A DNA stretch of 64,000 nt from JANNYA01 sp031422315 (GCA_031422315.1 JANOQN010000076.1:1-64000); one strand, 5' to 3'. Counted from the stretch's first letter, positions 35,163-44,610 are shown. Numbers and translations: made by a program. Notes: generated by a model not told the origin, from the sequence alone.

Positions 35163-35765
35163 TTACTCAGCCAATTCTTCCGTCAAAATTTCAACCCACT
35201 CGTGTGCATCTTGGTAGCCGGCTGCAGCAGATTTTTTATACCAAACCAAGGCTTGTTCGACATTTTCTTCGGCGCAATGACCGCGATATAAACAGGTTGC
35301 GACGTTGAACATGGCGACCTCATCGCCCAACTCTGCCCCGAGTTTGTACCAGACAAAAGCGGTGGCACCTTCTGGGTTGTCTGCCTCATCGGAGTCATAC
35401 GTACCCCCCATTAGTGCGAACGCTTTCACGTAACGCGCTTCTACCGCGACTGCAAGATGTTTGCGCGCATTTTCGGTGTCGCCCAACACCTCATAGGCGC
35501 GGCCGAGCTGGCTATGCATGCGCGGGCTGGGTTCTAGCAACACCGCTTTTTCGCAGGCAGCTTTCGCGCTGCTGCCATCCAAATCGTCATAAGCGACGCC
35601 AGCAACGCCCGCCGGTTTTGCTTTATCTGACGGGTGCGCCGCTAATGCGTCGCATTTCGCTACGGCTTGCGCTGCCGCATCTGCCTCCGCAGCCTGCACG
35701 ACGGGTGCGTTCAAAGCGAAAAAAAATGTGGCAATTGCGCAAGTAAATTTGAAAATCGTGTTCAA
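35163..35765 (-). CDS. Exported Sel1/TPR-repeat protein
   Basis: A 200-residue protein with a signal peptide 'MNTIFKFTCAIATFFFALN' cleaved near 'VQA-AE'. It contains helical repeats: 'PSPRMHSQLGRAYEVLGDTE', then Sel1-type units 'FVWYKLGAELGDEVAMFNVA' and 'ALVWYKKSAAAGYQDAHEW'. Sel1 repeats act as protein-binding scaffolds, here in the periplasm. The gene is convergent with the AT-rich orphan; a CGCCG/CGGCG hairpin of only 5 bp lies between them. No enzymatic motif is present. Confidence 0.78.
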   Translation of the reverse strand: MNTIFKFTCAIATFFFALNAPVVQAAEADAAAQAVAKCDALAAHPSDKAKPAGVAGVAYDDLDGSSAKAACEKAVLLEPSPRMHSQLGRAYEVLGDTENARKHLAVAVEARYVKAFALMGGTYDSDEADNPEGATAFVWYKLGAELGDEVAMFNVATCLYRGHCAEENVEQALVWYKKSAAAGYQDAHEWVEILTEELAE

Positions 35766-35894
35766 GGTGAAAGTCGCCTTTAATTATCTCGATCGTTGAT
35801 TTTATCCTGCTCGATCTAGTCGCACAACTTAAGGTTTGTGTAGGTTAGCGCCAAGCCGGCAAAAATGTCGGTCAAGTTATTGACGAAGCAGCGC

Positions 35895-38891
35895 TTAGCT
35901 GTTTCGCGTTAATTCGCTGCCATAGCACCGTACGCAGTTTCGCCCTTGTGCTTTGGCTTGATATAGGGCGCTGTCAGCGCGTTCAAACAAGATGTGTGGC
36001 GCAAGCGCAGAACTCACTTGCAGACTGGCTACGCCAATGGAAATAGTGGCGCCTAGCGCTGCAGATTCAACCGAAGCGCGAATCTGCTCGGCAAAGTCTC
36101 TCGCGATTTCTGCGCTAGCCCCCGGCATTAACACAACAAATTCTTCGCCGCCATACCGTGCGAATAAATCTTCTGCGCGGCGCAATTTGTGGGCGATCAA
36201 TTTGGCCAGCTTTTTTAACAACTCATCGCCTGCAGCGTGCCCGTGCGCATCGTTGTATTGCTTAAACCGATCCGCATCAATCAATAGCAATGCCAACGAG
36301 TGTTCGCTGAGGCGCGCACTTTCCCACACGGCATTAAAATAGCTATCAAGTTTGCGGCGATTTGCAATGCCGGTCAGCGCATCAAGATTGGCGAGATCGG
36401 CGAGCGTGCGATTTGCGCCCGCAAGTTCCATCGTTTTTGCATCAATTAAGCGCTGCAAGCTCAGCGTGCGCCGACGTACCGCGGTACGCAGCAGCAGCGC
36501 AAGCAAGCTGGCAAACACCAATAAGGCGATCGCGCGCGTGCCAACGTGATCATGCCACTTAGGGCTAAAAACGAGGGCGAATTCTGGCGCGCTATACATC
36601 CTGCCAAACTTATCGCGCGCCTCGATTTGCAGCGCATACGGGCCGGGCCGCAGACGAGTGTAGGTGTAGCTTGCGCTTTGTGCCCAAGGTGAAAACGCAG
36701 GCTCGTAGCCTACCAACTTGCCGCGAAATTGCACGCTGCCGGGCTCGTGCAAACCTGACAGCGCGAATTCAAAACGCGCGCCTAAATCATTTTGTTGCAG
36801 CGTTAATGCAGCAGGCTGCAAGGGCACCAGCGCATACTGATTGCCCGCATCAATTTTTGAGACGGCGGTAAACCGTAGCGATTCTTGCGGCTGCATTTCG
36901 TGTGCCTGCAATCCGGCCAGATCAAGCGCCATCAGGGATTCATTGGTCAGCACAAATGCCTGCAAAGGGCTGATAAGTTTGACGTCGATAATCGCACTTA
37001 GCCTGCTCAATGGCATTTCTAGCGCTTGAAAGGTAAGCGCCTCGCTTTGCAGTGCGTTGCTTTGTGTAGTTTGCAAGCGGTAGGCAAATAGTTTTAATTG
37101 GTTGTGCGCCAGAATATTTTGCTGGTCGAACACAAGTTGCAACGGGTCTGCGCGATGGTTTTGCGCCCTCAAATTTGCAAAGCGCGGATCAAGCACCACG
37201 CCTTGCTCGGTTAGCCGAAAAATTCCCGCAAGCGTGCTCAACACCAGCGATTGCGTATTGGGATCAAATTGAACGTACAAATCTTGCAGTGGCTGCCAGA
37301 TTTTTGCGTCTAACGGTATTGTTTCCAACACTTCTACAGCCCCAGCTTCGGTAAAGCGATAGCGCCGTAGGCCGTGCAGATTGGTAGTGCCGTAGATTTC
37401 GTTGGGCGCCAATTGCGCCAAACTCAACAATTTGCTGTCTCGTTCACTTGGCAAGGGCTGGCTCAGCTGCACGCCCAATCGGCTCTGTGCATGCCCAGTT
37501 CGCAGCGCCCGGATACCCCATTCGCTGGCCATCCAGACTATTTTGGTATCGAACCGATCTGGGTAGAACTCTCGCACATAGCCTTGCGCATCGATAACTT
37601 GCGATAGCTGTTCCGCGAACAGCAGCAATTCATGGTCTGTTGCGATTAAGCGCGATTGCCCAAGCAGCATCGTGTCATAAGCGCCTTCGCCACTAGCACT
37701 CCAATCCTCATGCTCAAATAACGGTGCTTGCCCAGGCAAGGGTTTGAGCTCGAACGAGCCGCCGTCACTGTGCAGGAAACAACCTGCATCTGAAATGCTC
37801 ATTGCGGTAAAACCAGCGCTCCCAGCGCGGTCTAGCGGCTCCAAAATGCTCCATGGCGATGGCCAAGGCACTTGATGAACCTGAGTGATCGAATTCGCCA
37901 GCAAGTGCGCACCATCTTGCACTACGCGGCCTATAAATCCATTGCCGACCGGTATCGAACGCACCCTTTGCAAATCGGGATCCATGATAAAAATTTGGCC
38001 AAAATCACTGCCGAACAGAAGCTCGCGATTGCGCGTTCTAGATGATGAGGAAATACGACTGTAATCTGGCATGCCCGGCGGCAATTTAGCTACGCTCAAT
38101 TGATGGCCATCGTAAACATAAAATGGCGCTTTTCCGCCGCCCAACAGCGTCAACTTTGAATTGATTGGCTCGATAACTTCAATTAAATCCGTCAAAATTT
38201 GAGTGCCGGGAACCGGAAGCCAAGCCTCATTAACCAAACGCCGTAAGCCTTCGCCGCGAAATTGCAGCAACGTCTGCCCTTCGGTATCGGCACCGATTTG
38301 TCCAAAGCGCCCCTCATGCAGCCAAGATTTGATCTTCATCGGATCAAATTTTGCGGCCGCCAATGCTTCGTGCTCCACCAAAAAAACCTCCCGCAGCGCT
38401 CGGAAAAACACGCCCCGATCTGATCGATGCAGATCCCAGATATCCGCAAATCCGTTAGTTTGCTGGCTAAGCTTTGCGTTAGCCAGCTCATGGTAGCGAT
38501 ACTGCCCAAATTGATCAGGTTCAACATAGCCGAAGCTGTTGTAGCCGCCTACGAAAGTGCGCTTACCCGCGCTCAACAGGCGCCGCACCAACTGTGAGTT
38601 CGGCAACGGCAGACGTGTCCAATTTTCGCCGCTATTGATCATCAAGCCTTCAGCGCCGCCAACAATCACTGCGCCAGCTGCATCTTTCGCCACTGCGAAA
38701 AACTCCGGCGCTACATCGAGCCGAACATCAAAGCTTTGCGAGGCAGGGCGGCCAATCAGCTGGTTTTCTACGGGCGCCGCGCTTGCCTGGCTGCACACCG
38801 CCACGCATAACGGTAACAGCCACGCGCGGATTTGGCAGGCTTGCGGCGAAGTAGACGCAAAAAATCGATTGGAGGCGAAAATTTCAGCCAA
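35895..38891 (-). CDS. Beta-propeller sensor fused to diguanylate cyclase (GGDEF)
   Basis: A 998-residue membrane protein. The suggested start is TTG at 38891, seven bases after GGAG, giving a signal-like N-terminus ('IRAWLLPLCVAVCSQASA'). A start further upstream would overlap the divergent tusE gene. A propeller region occupies most of the first 700 residues. A Y_Y_Y domain ('LRPGPYALQIEARDKFGRMY') precedes a transmembrane helix ('RAIALLVFASLLALLLRT') and a coiled segment. The cyclase has 'LDALTGIANRRKLD', 'DRFKQYNDAHGHAAGDELL' and the active-site motif 'ARYGGEEFVVLMP' (GGEEF). It would make cyclic-di-GMP in response to a periplasmic signal. No inhibitory RxxD site was checked. Confidence 0.87.
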   Translation of the reverse strand: MAEIFASNRFFASTSPQACQIRAWLLPLCVAVCSQASAAPVENQLIGRPASQSFDVRLDVAPEFFAVAKDAAGAVIVGGAEGLMINSGENWTRLPLPNSQLVRRLLSAGKRTFVGGYNSFGYVEPDQFGQYRYHELANAKLSQQTNGFADIWDLHRSDRGVFFRALREVFLVEHEALAAAKFDPMKIKSWLHEGRFGQIGADTEGQTLLQFRGEGLRRLVNEAWLPVPGTQILTDLIEVIEPINSKLTLLGGGKAPFYVYDGHQLSVAKLPPGMPDYSRISSSSRTRNRELLFGSDFGQIFIMDPDLQRVRSIPVGNGFIGRVVQDGAHLLANSITQVHQVPWPSPWSILEPLDRAGSAGFTAMSISDAGCFLHSDGGSFELKPLPGQAPLFEHEDWSASGEGAYDTMLLGQSRLIATDHELLLFAEQLSQVIDAQGYVREFYPDRFDTKIVWMASEWGIRALRTGHAQSRLGVQLSQPLPSERDSKLLSLAQLAPNEIYGTTNLHGLRRYRFTEAGAVEVLETIPLDAKIWQPLQDLYVQFDPNTQSLVLSTLAGIFRLTEQGVVLDPRFANLRAQNHRADPLQLVFDQQNILAHNQLKLFAYRLQTTQSNALQSEALTFQALEMPLSRLSAIIDVKLISPLQAFVLTNESLMALDLAGLQAHEMQPQESLRFTAVSKIDAGNQYALVPLQPAALTLQQNDLGARFEFALSGLHEPGSVQFRGKLVGYEPAFSPWAQSASYTYTRLRPGPYALQIEARDKFGRMYSAPEFALVFSPKWHDHVGTRAIALLVFASLLALLLRTAVRRRTLSLQRLIDAKTMELAGANRTLADLANLDALTGIANRRKLDSYFNAVWESARLSEHSLALLLIDADRFKQYNDAHGHAAGDELLKKLAKLIAHKLRRAEDLFARYGGEEFVVLMPGASAEIARDFAEQIRASVESAALGATISIGVASLQVSSALAPHILFERADSALYQAKAQGRNCVRCYGSELTRNS

Positions 38892-38995
38892 ATCAAATCT
38901 CCGATGATACTGGGGCTTGTCTACGCATCTTAACCATTTTCGCCACGCAAGCTTAAGCGGATAGTTTTCCTGCGAACGGTAAGCCAATATGCGTG

Positions 38996-39361
38996 ATGAG
39001 CGAACCCACCAGAGCAAAACCACCAAGTCCCCGCACGACACAAAGCAGCGCACACTTTGCGTGTGACGCCGGCGGCTTTTTGCTGGATACAGCGCAGTGG
39101 AATCCAGCATTTGCCACCGCGAGCGCATATGCTGATGGCGTCACGCTAACGCCCGAACACTGGGAAATCATCGAATTTGTGCAGGAATTTTACGCGCAAT
39201 TCCACATGAGCCCGCCGATGCGCCTGCTCAGCAAAGCCATCACTGCCAAACTGGGCAATGAAAAAGGAAAAAGCCTGTACCTGTATCAATTGTTTCCAGA
39301 CGGACCGGCGAAACAGGCCAGTAAATTTGCGGGTTTGCCTAAGCCGGTGTCGTGCATTTAA
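38996..39361 (+). CDS. tusE: TusE/DsrC-family sulfur relay protein
   Basis: A 121-residue protein matching TusE/DsrC. 'TLTPEHWEIIEFVQEFYAQF' and 'GNEKGKSLYLYQLFPDGPAK' are core motifs, and the C-terminus 'GLPKPVSCI' carries the conserved penultimate cysteine that accepts sulfur. TusE passes sulfur to MnmA for 2-thiolation of tRNA wobble uridine. About 20 residues precede the usual N-terminus, so the real start may be further in. It is divergent from the GGDEF gene, and glutaredoxin follows in the same direction. No dsrAB or tusBCD genes are in the window. Confidence 0.9.
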   Translation: MSEPTRAKPPSPRTTQSSAHFACDAGGFLLDTAQWNPAFATASAYADGVTLTPEHWEIIEFVQEFYAQFHMSPPMRLLSKAITAKLGNEKGKSLYLYQLFPDGPAKQASKFAGLPKPVSCI

Positions 39362-39434
39362 TCGCTATTGAATTACGATGGACATGCCCAAAATCAAATC
39401 AATCGATGCAACGCCCTGTCAATGGATTACGGTA

Positions 39435-39707
39435 ATGACCTCAATTTCTAAGAAAATTCAAATGTACGCCACCGCGATTTGCCCTTATTGCATCGCCGCA
39501 AAAGCGCTGTTGGCGCGTAAAGGTATCGCTGATATTGAAGTGATTCGCATCGATCAAGATGCGCAAAAACGCGATGAAATGATCAAGCGCAGTGGCGGTA
39601 GGCGCACCGTACCGCAGATATTTATCGGCGATGTACACGTCGGCGGGCATGATGATTTGGTATCGCTTGATCGCAGTGGTGGATTGGATCCGCTATTAGT
39701 TGCTTGA
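39435..39707 (+). CDS. grxC: Glutaredoxin 3
   Basis: A 90-residue glutaredoxin with the dithiol active site 'ICPYCIAAKALL', 'GGRRTVPQIFIGDVHVGGHD' (the cis-proline TVP and the glutathione-binding GG), and the expected length for GrxC. The ATG at 39435 starts just before the first beta strand ('KKIQMYATAICPYC'); a start at 39378 would add an unrelated 19-residue extension. It reduces disulfides and glutathionylated proteins with glutathione. It follows tusE on the same strand. Confidence 0.93.
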   Translation: MTSISKKIQMYATAICPYCIAAKALLARKGIADIEVIRIDQDAQKRDEMIKRSGGRRTVPQIFIGDVHVGGHDDLVSLDRSGGLDPLLVA

Positions 39708-39881
39708 ACTTGCTTGTGGTTAAGCAATGGGCTTACGGCCTTCGCAGCTATTGGTTTGGCGCAAGGCGCAAATTTAGTTGCGTAATTCCCCAAAATGGCT
39801 GCCAGCATTAGCCGTGTGCGTAAGTCCTGTTTCCACGTGCAACGGCCAAGCGCGCCAGCTGGCCCCGAAAACTCGCCCTAA

Positions 39882-41714
39882 CTAACGCCCCATCAAATCC
39901 AACTCCAATTTCCGCAAACGCGGATTCTGCGGCGCTGCCTTCAATCCATTCCTAACCTGCGCAAGCGCCTGATCAGCTCGGCCGCGCGCCTGCCAAACCA
40001 GTGCGACGCGCTCGTAATCCCCGGCAATTTTTTCTAGCATGGCCTGCGCTTTAGCGTGGGTTGGTACGCGCTGTAAAATCAGTTGCAGCATTTCAGTGGC
40101 ATTATCGCCCGGTGGCGTGCTCAATTGGCTATTGGCGTACAGCGCTTCGGCGCGTTTCAGCAATTCTTCAACGCTTTGCGCATCGGTTACGCCGCTCATT
40201 GCTGGGGCCACCGGTCTGCGCTCAATATCGATTTGCAAATCAGCGCGCAGGCGATTGAGCTCAGCATCATTGGGCATTTTTGCCAATCCACTTCGAAGCA
40301 AGGTGAGCGCTTCCGGGCGCTGACCCGCACGCCAGCGGTCTTGCACTTGCGTGGTGAGCGCTTTGCCAATTTCGCGCAGCAGATTGAGTGCCTCAGAATC
40401 AGTCGGTGATTGCTCAAGTAAGCGCTGCACAAGCGCGAATGCACAATCTTGCTCAGGTGCAATTAGCGCACCTTCCAGCATCAGCTGCTGCACTTGCGCG
40501 ATGATCTCTTGCTTAGCGGAGCGCGGTGCTGCTGCGGAAAATACGCTCGGCCTAGTTGCGCGCTCGGCTTGAGCCAGTTCGCCAGTTGACGCTAGTTGAG
40601 GTGATTTCCAAAACATACCAAACAGCGCAGCAAGCACCACCAAACTGGCTATTGCAGTGAACATAACCGGCTTTGCCATTGATGGCTTTAACGCTTGCGC
40701 ATACGGATTAAGCTGCCGCAATACTTCTTCGCGCTGGCTCGACAAATACGGTGCCGGTGCAGCCGGTGCAATCGGTGCAATCGGTGCCTCAATTTTGGGT
40801 TTTTCAGCGGCTATAGGCTCAGCAATGCGCAGCGTTTCGTCCGCCAAAATTTTGCCACCCGGGCCGGGCACCACCGTAATGCGCCCGGTTTTCAGCTTGC
40901 CGAGAAATGGCTCCAGTGCAGCTGAAAATTCTGCTGACTTTTGATAGCGCTGCTCCGGCAATTTAGCAAGCAGTCGATCCAACACCGGCTGCAGCTGGGC
41001 TAATTCATCCGGCAAATCCGGCGGCATTTGCTGCACGTGCATAAACAAAATCGGCAGCGGATCCGGTGCATCAAACGGCACGTGGCCAACCAAAACTTCG
41101 TACATCATAATGCCGAGCGCATACAAATCGCTGCGGCCATCCAGCTCCAAACCCTGCGCCTGTTCCGGGCTCATGTATTGCGGCGTGCCGATGATGCCAC
41201 CCGCCTGAGTAAACACGTGGCTGGCATCCAATGATTTCGCAATGCCAAAATCCGTCACCACCGGCTGCGCTTCATCGCGAAACATAATGTTCACCGGCTT
41301 TACATCGCGGTGCACGATTTTGTGCTCATGCGCATAGCCCAAACCGCGCGCAATACCGCGCAACACGCGCAGTTTATCGACAAGATTGGTCAAGCTTGGC
41401 AAGCGCTCCCGCAGCGTGCCGCCGGGCAGCAGCTCCGCCGCCAAATAATAAATGCCGTGGCTTTGCCCTACGTCGTGCACCGTCACGATATTCGGGTGAT
41501 TCAAGCGCGCAGTTATGCGGCCCTCCGCCAAGAATCGCTCGGCAAACCCGGGCGCAGCGGCGTAATGCGGCGCCATCACTTTCAGCGCCACTTCCCGGCC
41601 CAGATTGATCTGCTCAGCCAAATACACCGTCGCCATGCCGCCCTGGCCCAGCACGCTTTTAATGCGATAGCCGGGTAGTTTTTGCAGGTCGAGGTTGAAT
41701 TCGGTGCCGCTCAT
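39882..41714 (-). CDS. PknB-type Ser/Thr protein kinase with TPR-like C-terminus
   Basis: A 610-residue kinase. The catalytic domain occupies about residues 15-270: glycine loop 'LGQGGMATVYLAE', Lys45 in 'VALKVM', 'IVHRDVKPVNIMF' (HRD at 135-137), DFG at 155-157 and 'GTPQYMSPEQAQG'. A Pro/Ala-rich linker leads to one transmembrane helix ('FTAIASLVVLAALFGMFW'). The outer C-terminal part has TPR-like helices ('ALTLLRSGLAKMPNDAELN', 'ALAQVRNGLKAAPQNPRL'). The gene begins 3 bases after the stop of the caspase-like gene, so the two are co-transcribed and the caspase may be a target or partner. Confidence 0.92.
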   Translation of the reverse strand: MSGTEFNLDLQKLPGYRIKSVLGQGGMATVYLAEQINLGREVALKVMAPHYAAAPGFAERFLAEGRITARLNHPNIVTVHDVGQSHGIYYLAAELLPGGTLRERLPSLTNLVDKLRVLRGIARGLGYAHEHKIVHRDVKPVNIMFRDEAQPVVTDFGIAKSLDASHVFTQAGGIIGTPQYMSPEQAQGLELDGRSDLYALGIMMYEVLVGHVPFDAPDPLPILFMHVQQMPPDLPDELAQLQPVLDRLLAKLPEQRYQKSAEFSAALEPFLGKLKTGRITVVPGPGGKILADETLRIAEPIAAEKPKIEAPIAPIAPAAPAPYLSSQREEVLRQLNPYAQALKPSMAKPVMFTAIASLVVLAALFGMFWKSPQLASTGELAQAERATRPSVFSAAAPRSAKQEIIAQVQQLMLEGALIAPEQDCAFALVQRLLEQSPTDSEALNLLREIGKALTTQVQDRWRAGQRPEALTLLRSGLAKMPNDAELNRLRADLQIDIERRPVAPAMSGVTDAQSVEELLKRAEALYANSQLSTPPGDNATEMLQLILQRVPTHAKAQAMLEKIAGDYERVALVWQARGRADQALAQVRNGLKAAPQNPRLRKLELDLMGR

Positions 41715-41717
41715 TAG

Positions 41718-43739
41718 CTACTTCCCCGCCAACAACAACTCACCCCGCTCATGCCCGGCAAACGCGATGGGCGCAAAGGTAGGCAAATCGGTCAACTCCG
41801 AAGCCGCAACAGTCAAAGCCAATACATCTGATGTTTGTGCATAAAGCGTCTGCGCTTCTAGCACACCAGAGTTGCGGGAAAGCACTGTCAGCAGCGCCTG
41901 ACTAAACAGCGAACCGCGCCCGCTTTTTGCATCAAATACTGGCCGCACGCCGCCGCTGGTCAACGCCATTCTGGAGCGCCCCGCGCCGGTTACTTTTGCC
42001 CAGGCGCGCCATTCTGAAGCGGCAAAACTCGGGCTCGCACGCGGCACCGCGCTGGCCGTTAGCGTGCCGGAGTAGCAAGAGTCGGCCAGCACCAGCACGT
42101 TGCGGGCCGGTGTTTCGGCCAACATGTCGCTGACGATTTTGTTGTCAATCCACGTACTGGGCTGATTCAAAACACCCTCGCTTGGCACCCATGCGCCGCG
42201 CCCAGAACTTAGCTCGCCGTGGCCTGCGAAATAGACGATCACGTCATCACCTGCACCCGCGCTGCGACGAATATCATCCAGCGCCAGCAGCACGTCGTTC
42301 TTGGTGGCATCGCGCAGCACGCGCGCGCTGTAGCCATAATTTTTGCTTAAAACATCCGCCAATGCCTGCGCATCATTCACGCTGGCCTGTAGATCCGGGT
42401 AGCTTTGATAATCCTGATTGCCAATCGCCAGCAGCCAGCGCTTGCCGGTTTTCAAGCCCGCAGGCCAGCGGCGCGGCGCGCTCGAAACAATCGCCGAGGG
42501 CGCGCTGGAGTTAACAGAACTTGCCAGCGCTGCGCTCGGCCCCAGCACGTTAAAATCAAAGGCATTGCGGGCGCCGCTGCTGTCCAGCGCGGTAATTTGC
42601 ACGCGGCTCACATCGCTCACCGGCAATTGCGCGCGAAACAATCCATCTGGTTCCACCGCAACAATTTCTGCGCCGACCCACAGCTTTGTTAACCCCGCGC
42701 GCGGATCAATGCGGCCAATCAAGGTGATCGGCGCACGGCTTTTCGCCAACACGCTAGGCAGCCCGCGGGTAGCCACCAGTGCTGGCTGCACGATGGTCAG
42801 CTTGACGCTTCCAAGGCGCGCACCCGCCAATCCCGCATTGCGATCCGACGGCGCAGCCGGATCGCTAAGCAGCGCCAATTCCAGCTTGCCAAGCTCACTG
42901 CTTTGCAAGGCAATCTCAGCTTCTTTGACGTGAATTTGTTCCTCCAGCACCCGCCACATGGCCTGCACATCCTCAGGCTTGGGCGCGCTCGCTGCGGCCT
43001 TTTTTAGCCGGGTCACTTCAGCGCGTTTAGCAGCTGCATCTTGCTGACTGGCCTTGAGCTGGCTTTGCAAGCGCTTGACATGCGCCTCTGCCTGCGCACG
43101 CAAGCCGCGCTCAACTGTCAAATCCTGATTCGCGACATCCAAACGAGCTAGCAGCATCGTTTCGGTTTCCAGCGTCGAGGTAAACACCACCCGCTCACCG
43201 GCCACACCCGAAGCCATGCGATAAAAATTCAGCGCCTTTTCCCGATCCGCTGGCACGCCCAAACCCAGCTCATACAGATGCCCCAAATTTTGCTGCGCGC
43301 GCTTACTACCGGAATCAGATGCGCGCTGAAACCAAAACGCCGCCTGCGCAAAATCAGGTTCCTGCCCCAAGCCTTTCGCGAACGCCTCACCCACCATCAC
43401 CATCGCTTCCAGATTTCCGCTAGATGCCGATGCCATCCAAACACTTAAGCTGGTCTGCAAATTTGCACGGTCATGCTCCACATATTCACCACCGCGCAAA
43501 CCGCATTCAAACTGACTCAAACGCGCCGGCCTGCGCGGGCTCAGAAACGAATTGATGCGCCCGAGTTTGCGCACTTGGCCCGGTAATAGGCAATCGACGA
43601 TTAATACGTCAGCTGCGGTTTTAGGGAAGCTGGGTTTGGCAGCCACCGGCCATGCTGCGGCTAGCCCAATCAGCGTGGTACATAGGTAGATCGATAATCG
43701 ACCCTGAAACGCGGCAGTAAAACCAGTCGAGTCGCTCAT
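41718..43739 (-). CDS. Caspase-like peptidase (C14) with Sel1 repeats
   Basis: A 673-residue protein. A hydrophobic N-terminal segment ('LSIYLCTTLIGLAAAWPVAA') suggests export or membrane anchoring. Sel1 repeats follow ('AMVMVGEAFAKGLGQEPDFA', 'QQNLGHLYELGLGVPADREK'), then a coiled coil around residues 190-280 and a beta-rich stretch. The peptidase domain at the C-terminus has 'RWLLAIGNQDYQSYPDL', the catalytic His507 in 'VYFAGHGEL' and Cys555 in 'VLADSCYSGTL'. This is the catalytic dyad of metacaspase-like enzymes. The downstream kinase gene is 3 bases away. The target is unknown. Confidence 0.9.
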   Translation of the reverse strand: MSDSTGFTAAFQGRLSIYLCTTLIGLAAAWPVAAKPSFPKTAADVLIVDCLLPGQVRKLGRINSFLSPRRPARLSQFECGLRGGEYVEHDRANLQTSLSVWMASASSGNLEAMVMVGEAFAKGLGQEPDFAQAAFWFQRASDSGSKRAQQNLGHLYELGLGVPADREKALNFYRMASGVAGERVVFTSTLETETMLLARLDVANQDLTVERGLRAQAEAHVKRLQSQLKASQQDAAAKRAEVTRLKKAAASAPKPEDVQAMWRVLEEQIHVKEAEIALQSSELGKLELALLSDPAAPSDRNAGLAGARLGSVKLTIVQPALVATRGLPSVLAKSRAPITLIGRIDPRAGLTKLWVGAEIVAVEPDGLFRAQLPVSDVSRVQITALDSSGARNAFDFNVLGPSAALASSVNSSAPSAIVSSAPRRWPAGLKTGKRWLLAIGNQDYQSYPDLQASVNDAQALADVLSKNYGYSARVLRDATKNDVLLALDDIRRSAGAGDDVIVYFAGHGELSSGRGAWVPSEGVLNQPSTWIDNKIVSDMLAETPARNVLVLADSCYSGTLTASAVPRASPSFAASEWRAWAKVTGAGRSRMALTSGGVRPVFDAKSGRGSLFSQALLTVLSRNSGVLEAQTLYAQTSDVLALTVAASELTDLPTFAPIAFAGHERGELLLAGK

Positions 43740-43787
43740 TTTCTTCTACCATTACCTATTCGTAGGACGAAATAGAGCGAGGCTGTT

Positions 43788-44039
43788 ATGAGAATCGCAA
43801 CATTGACTAGCAAAGGCCAAGTCACCATACCCAAAGAAATTCGTACGCGATTAGGAATTGAAGCGGGCGACAAAATCAGTTTTGAGCTGCAAGGCGACGC
43901 TATCGTTTTGCGCGTTGTCGAAGCGGTAAGTGTGCAAAGCATTCGTGGAATGTTCGGCAAAAGCGCGATCACGGCGAGCCTCGAAGATATGGCAAATGCC
44001 GTTCGCGATCAGGCTGCTGAGAATTATCTAAAAACATGA
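43788..44039 (+). CDS. AbrB/MazE-type antitoxin
   Basis: An 83-residue protein starting 'MRIATLTSKGQVTIPKEIRT', the swapped-hairpin AbrB DNA-binding fold, followed by 'LGIEAGDKISFELQGDAIVL'. The acidic C-terminal tail would neutralise the toxin. GAGG lies five bases before the ATG. An imperfect inverted repeat around 43756-43775 (CTATTCGT ... ACGAAATAG), just upstream, is a possible operator. The gene overlaps the toxin gene by 4 bases (ATGA). Confidence 0.88.
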   Translation: MRIATLTSKGQVTIPKEIRTRLGIEAGDKISFELQGDAIVLRVVEAVSVQSIRGMFGKSAITASLEDMANAVRDQAAENYLKT

Positions 44040-44428
44040 CGGGTATCGATACCAACGTATTGGTGCGTTTCGTGGTGCAAGATGACGCCCGGCAATCGGC
44101 ACAAGCTGACGCATTCTTCGCAGCTTTGACTGAAGACAACTTGGGATATTTGTCTATAACTACTTTGGTAGAGTCTGTTTGGGTGCTTGAGCGGATTTAC
44201 AAACTCTCCAAAGTTCAAGTGCAGGAATTGTTGGCGCGGCTTTTGCGCTCTACTGAAATAGTCATTGAGCAGGCGCTGCGCATTGGCGAAGCGCTTGCGC
44301 TCTACATCAGCGGTGCCGACTTTGCCGACGCGCTGATTGCCAGCGCCGGGCGCGCCGCAGGTTGCAAAACAACGGTTAGCTTTGATCGCGGTGCCATCAA
44401 ACATGCTCATATGAGTCCTGTGCCGTAA
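44036..44428 (+). CDS. PIN-domain toxin (VapC-like)
   Basis: A 130-residue PIN-domain protein. Metal-binding acids: Asp5 in 'GIDTNVLVRFVV', Glu in 'TLVESVWVLERIY', Asp in 'ISGADFADALIASAGRAAG' and Asp in 'VSFDRGA'. It would cleave RNA when freed from the antitoxin. It is coupled to the antitoxin gene by an ATGA overlap. Its 3' end overlaps the convergent small ORF at 44407 by 22 bases. Confidence 0.9.
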   Translation: MTGIDTNVLVRFVVQDDARQSAQADAFFAALTEDNLGYLSITTLVESVWVLERIYKLSKVQVQELLARLLRSTEIVIEQALRIGEALALYISGADFADALIASAGRAAGCKTTVSFDRGAIKHAHMSPVP

Positions 44429-44610
44429 CTTGATGCACGGCACCGCACGCTCTGATCAAAGCCCGGTTCCAAAAGCTCAAATGAATCAAGCACCTCCGCA
44501 ACGTCGGCCTTCGGCAACTGCGCAAGAACCTCGTTAACACTAGCGACGCTGAGCGCCCTTGCATCGGGCAGGGCAGCTTCCACAATCCATTGACCGTCAC
44601 GAAGTTTCAT
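44407..44610 (-). CDS. Small hypothetical protein
   Basis: A 67-residue ORF, 'MKLRDGQWIVEAALPDARAL', followed by 'EVLAQLPKADVAEVLDSFEL'. It overlaps the end of the upstream 31-residue ORF by 4 bases (ATGA) and the convergent PIN gene by 22 bases. The sequence is protein-like, with an amphipathic central part. It follows the autotransporter operon on the same strand. I do not recognise it. Confidence 0.5.
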   Translation of the reverse strand: MKLRDGQWIVEAALPDARALSVASVNEVLAQLPKADVAEVLDSFELLEPGFDQSVRCRASSYGTGLI

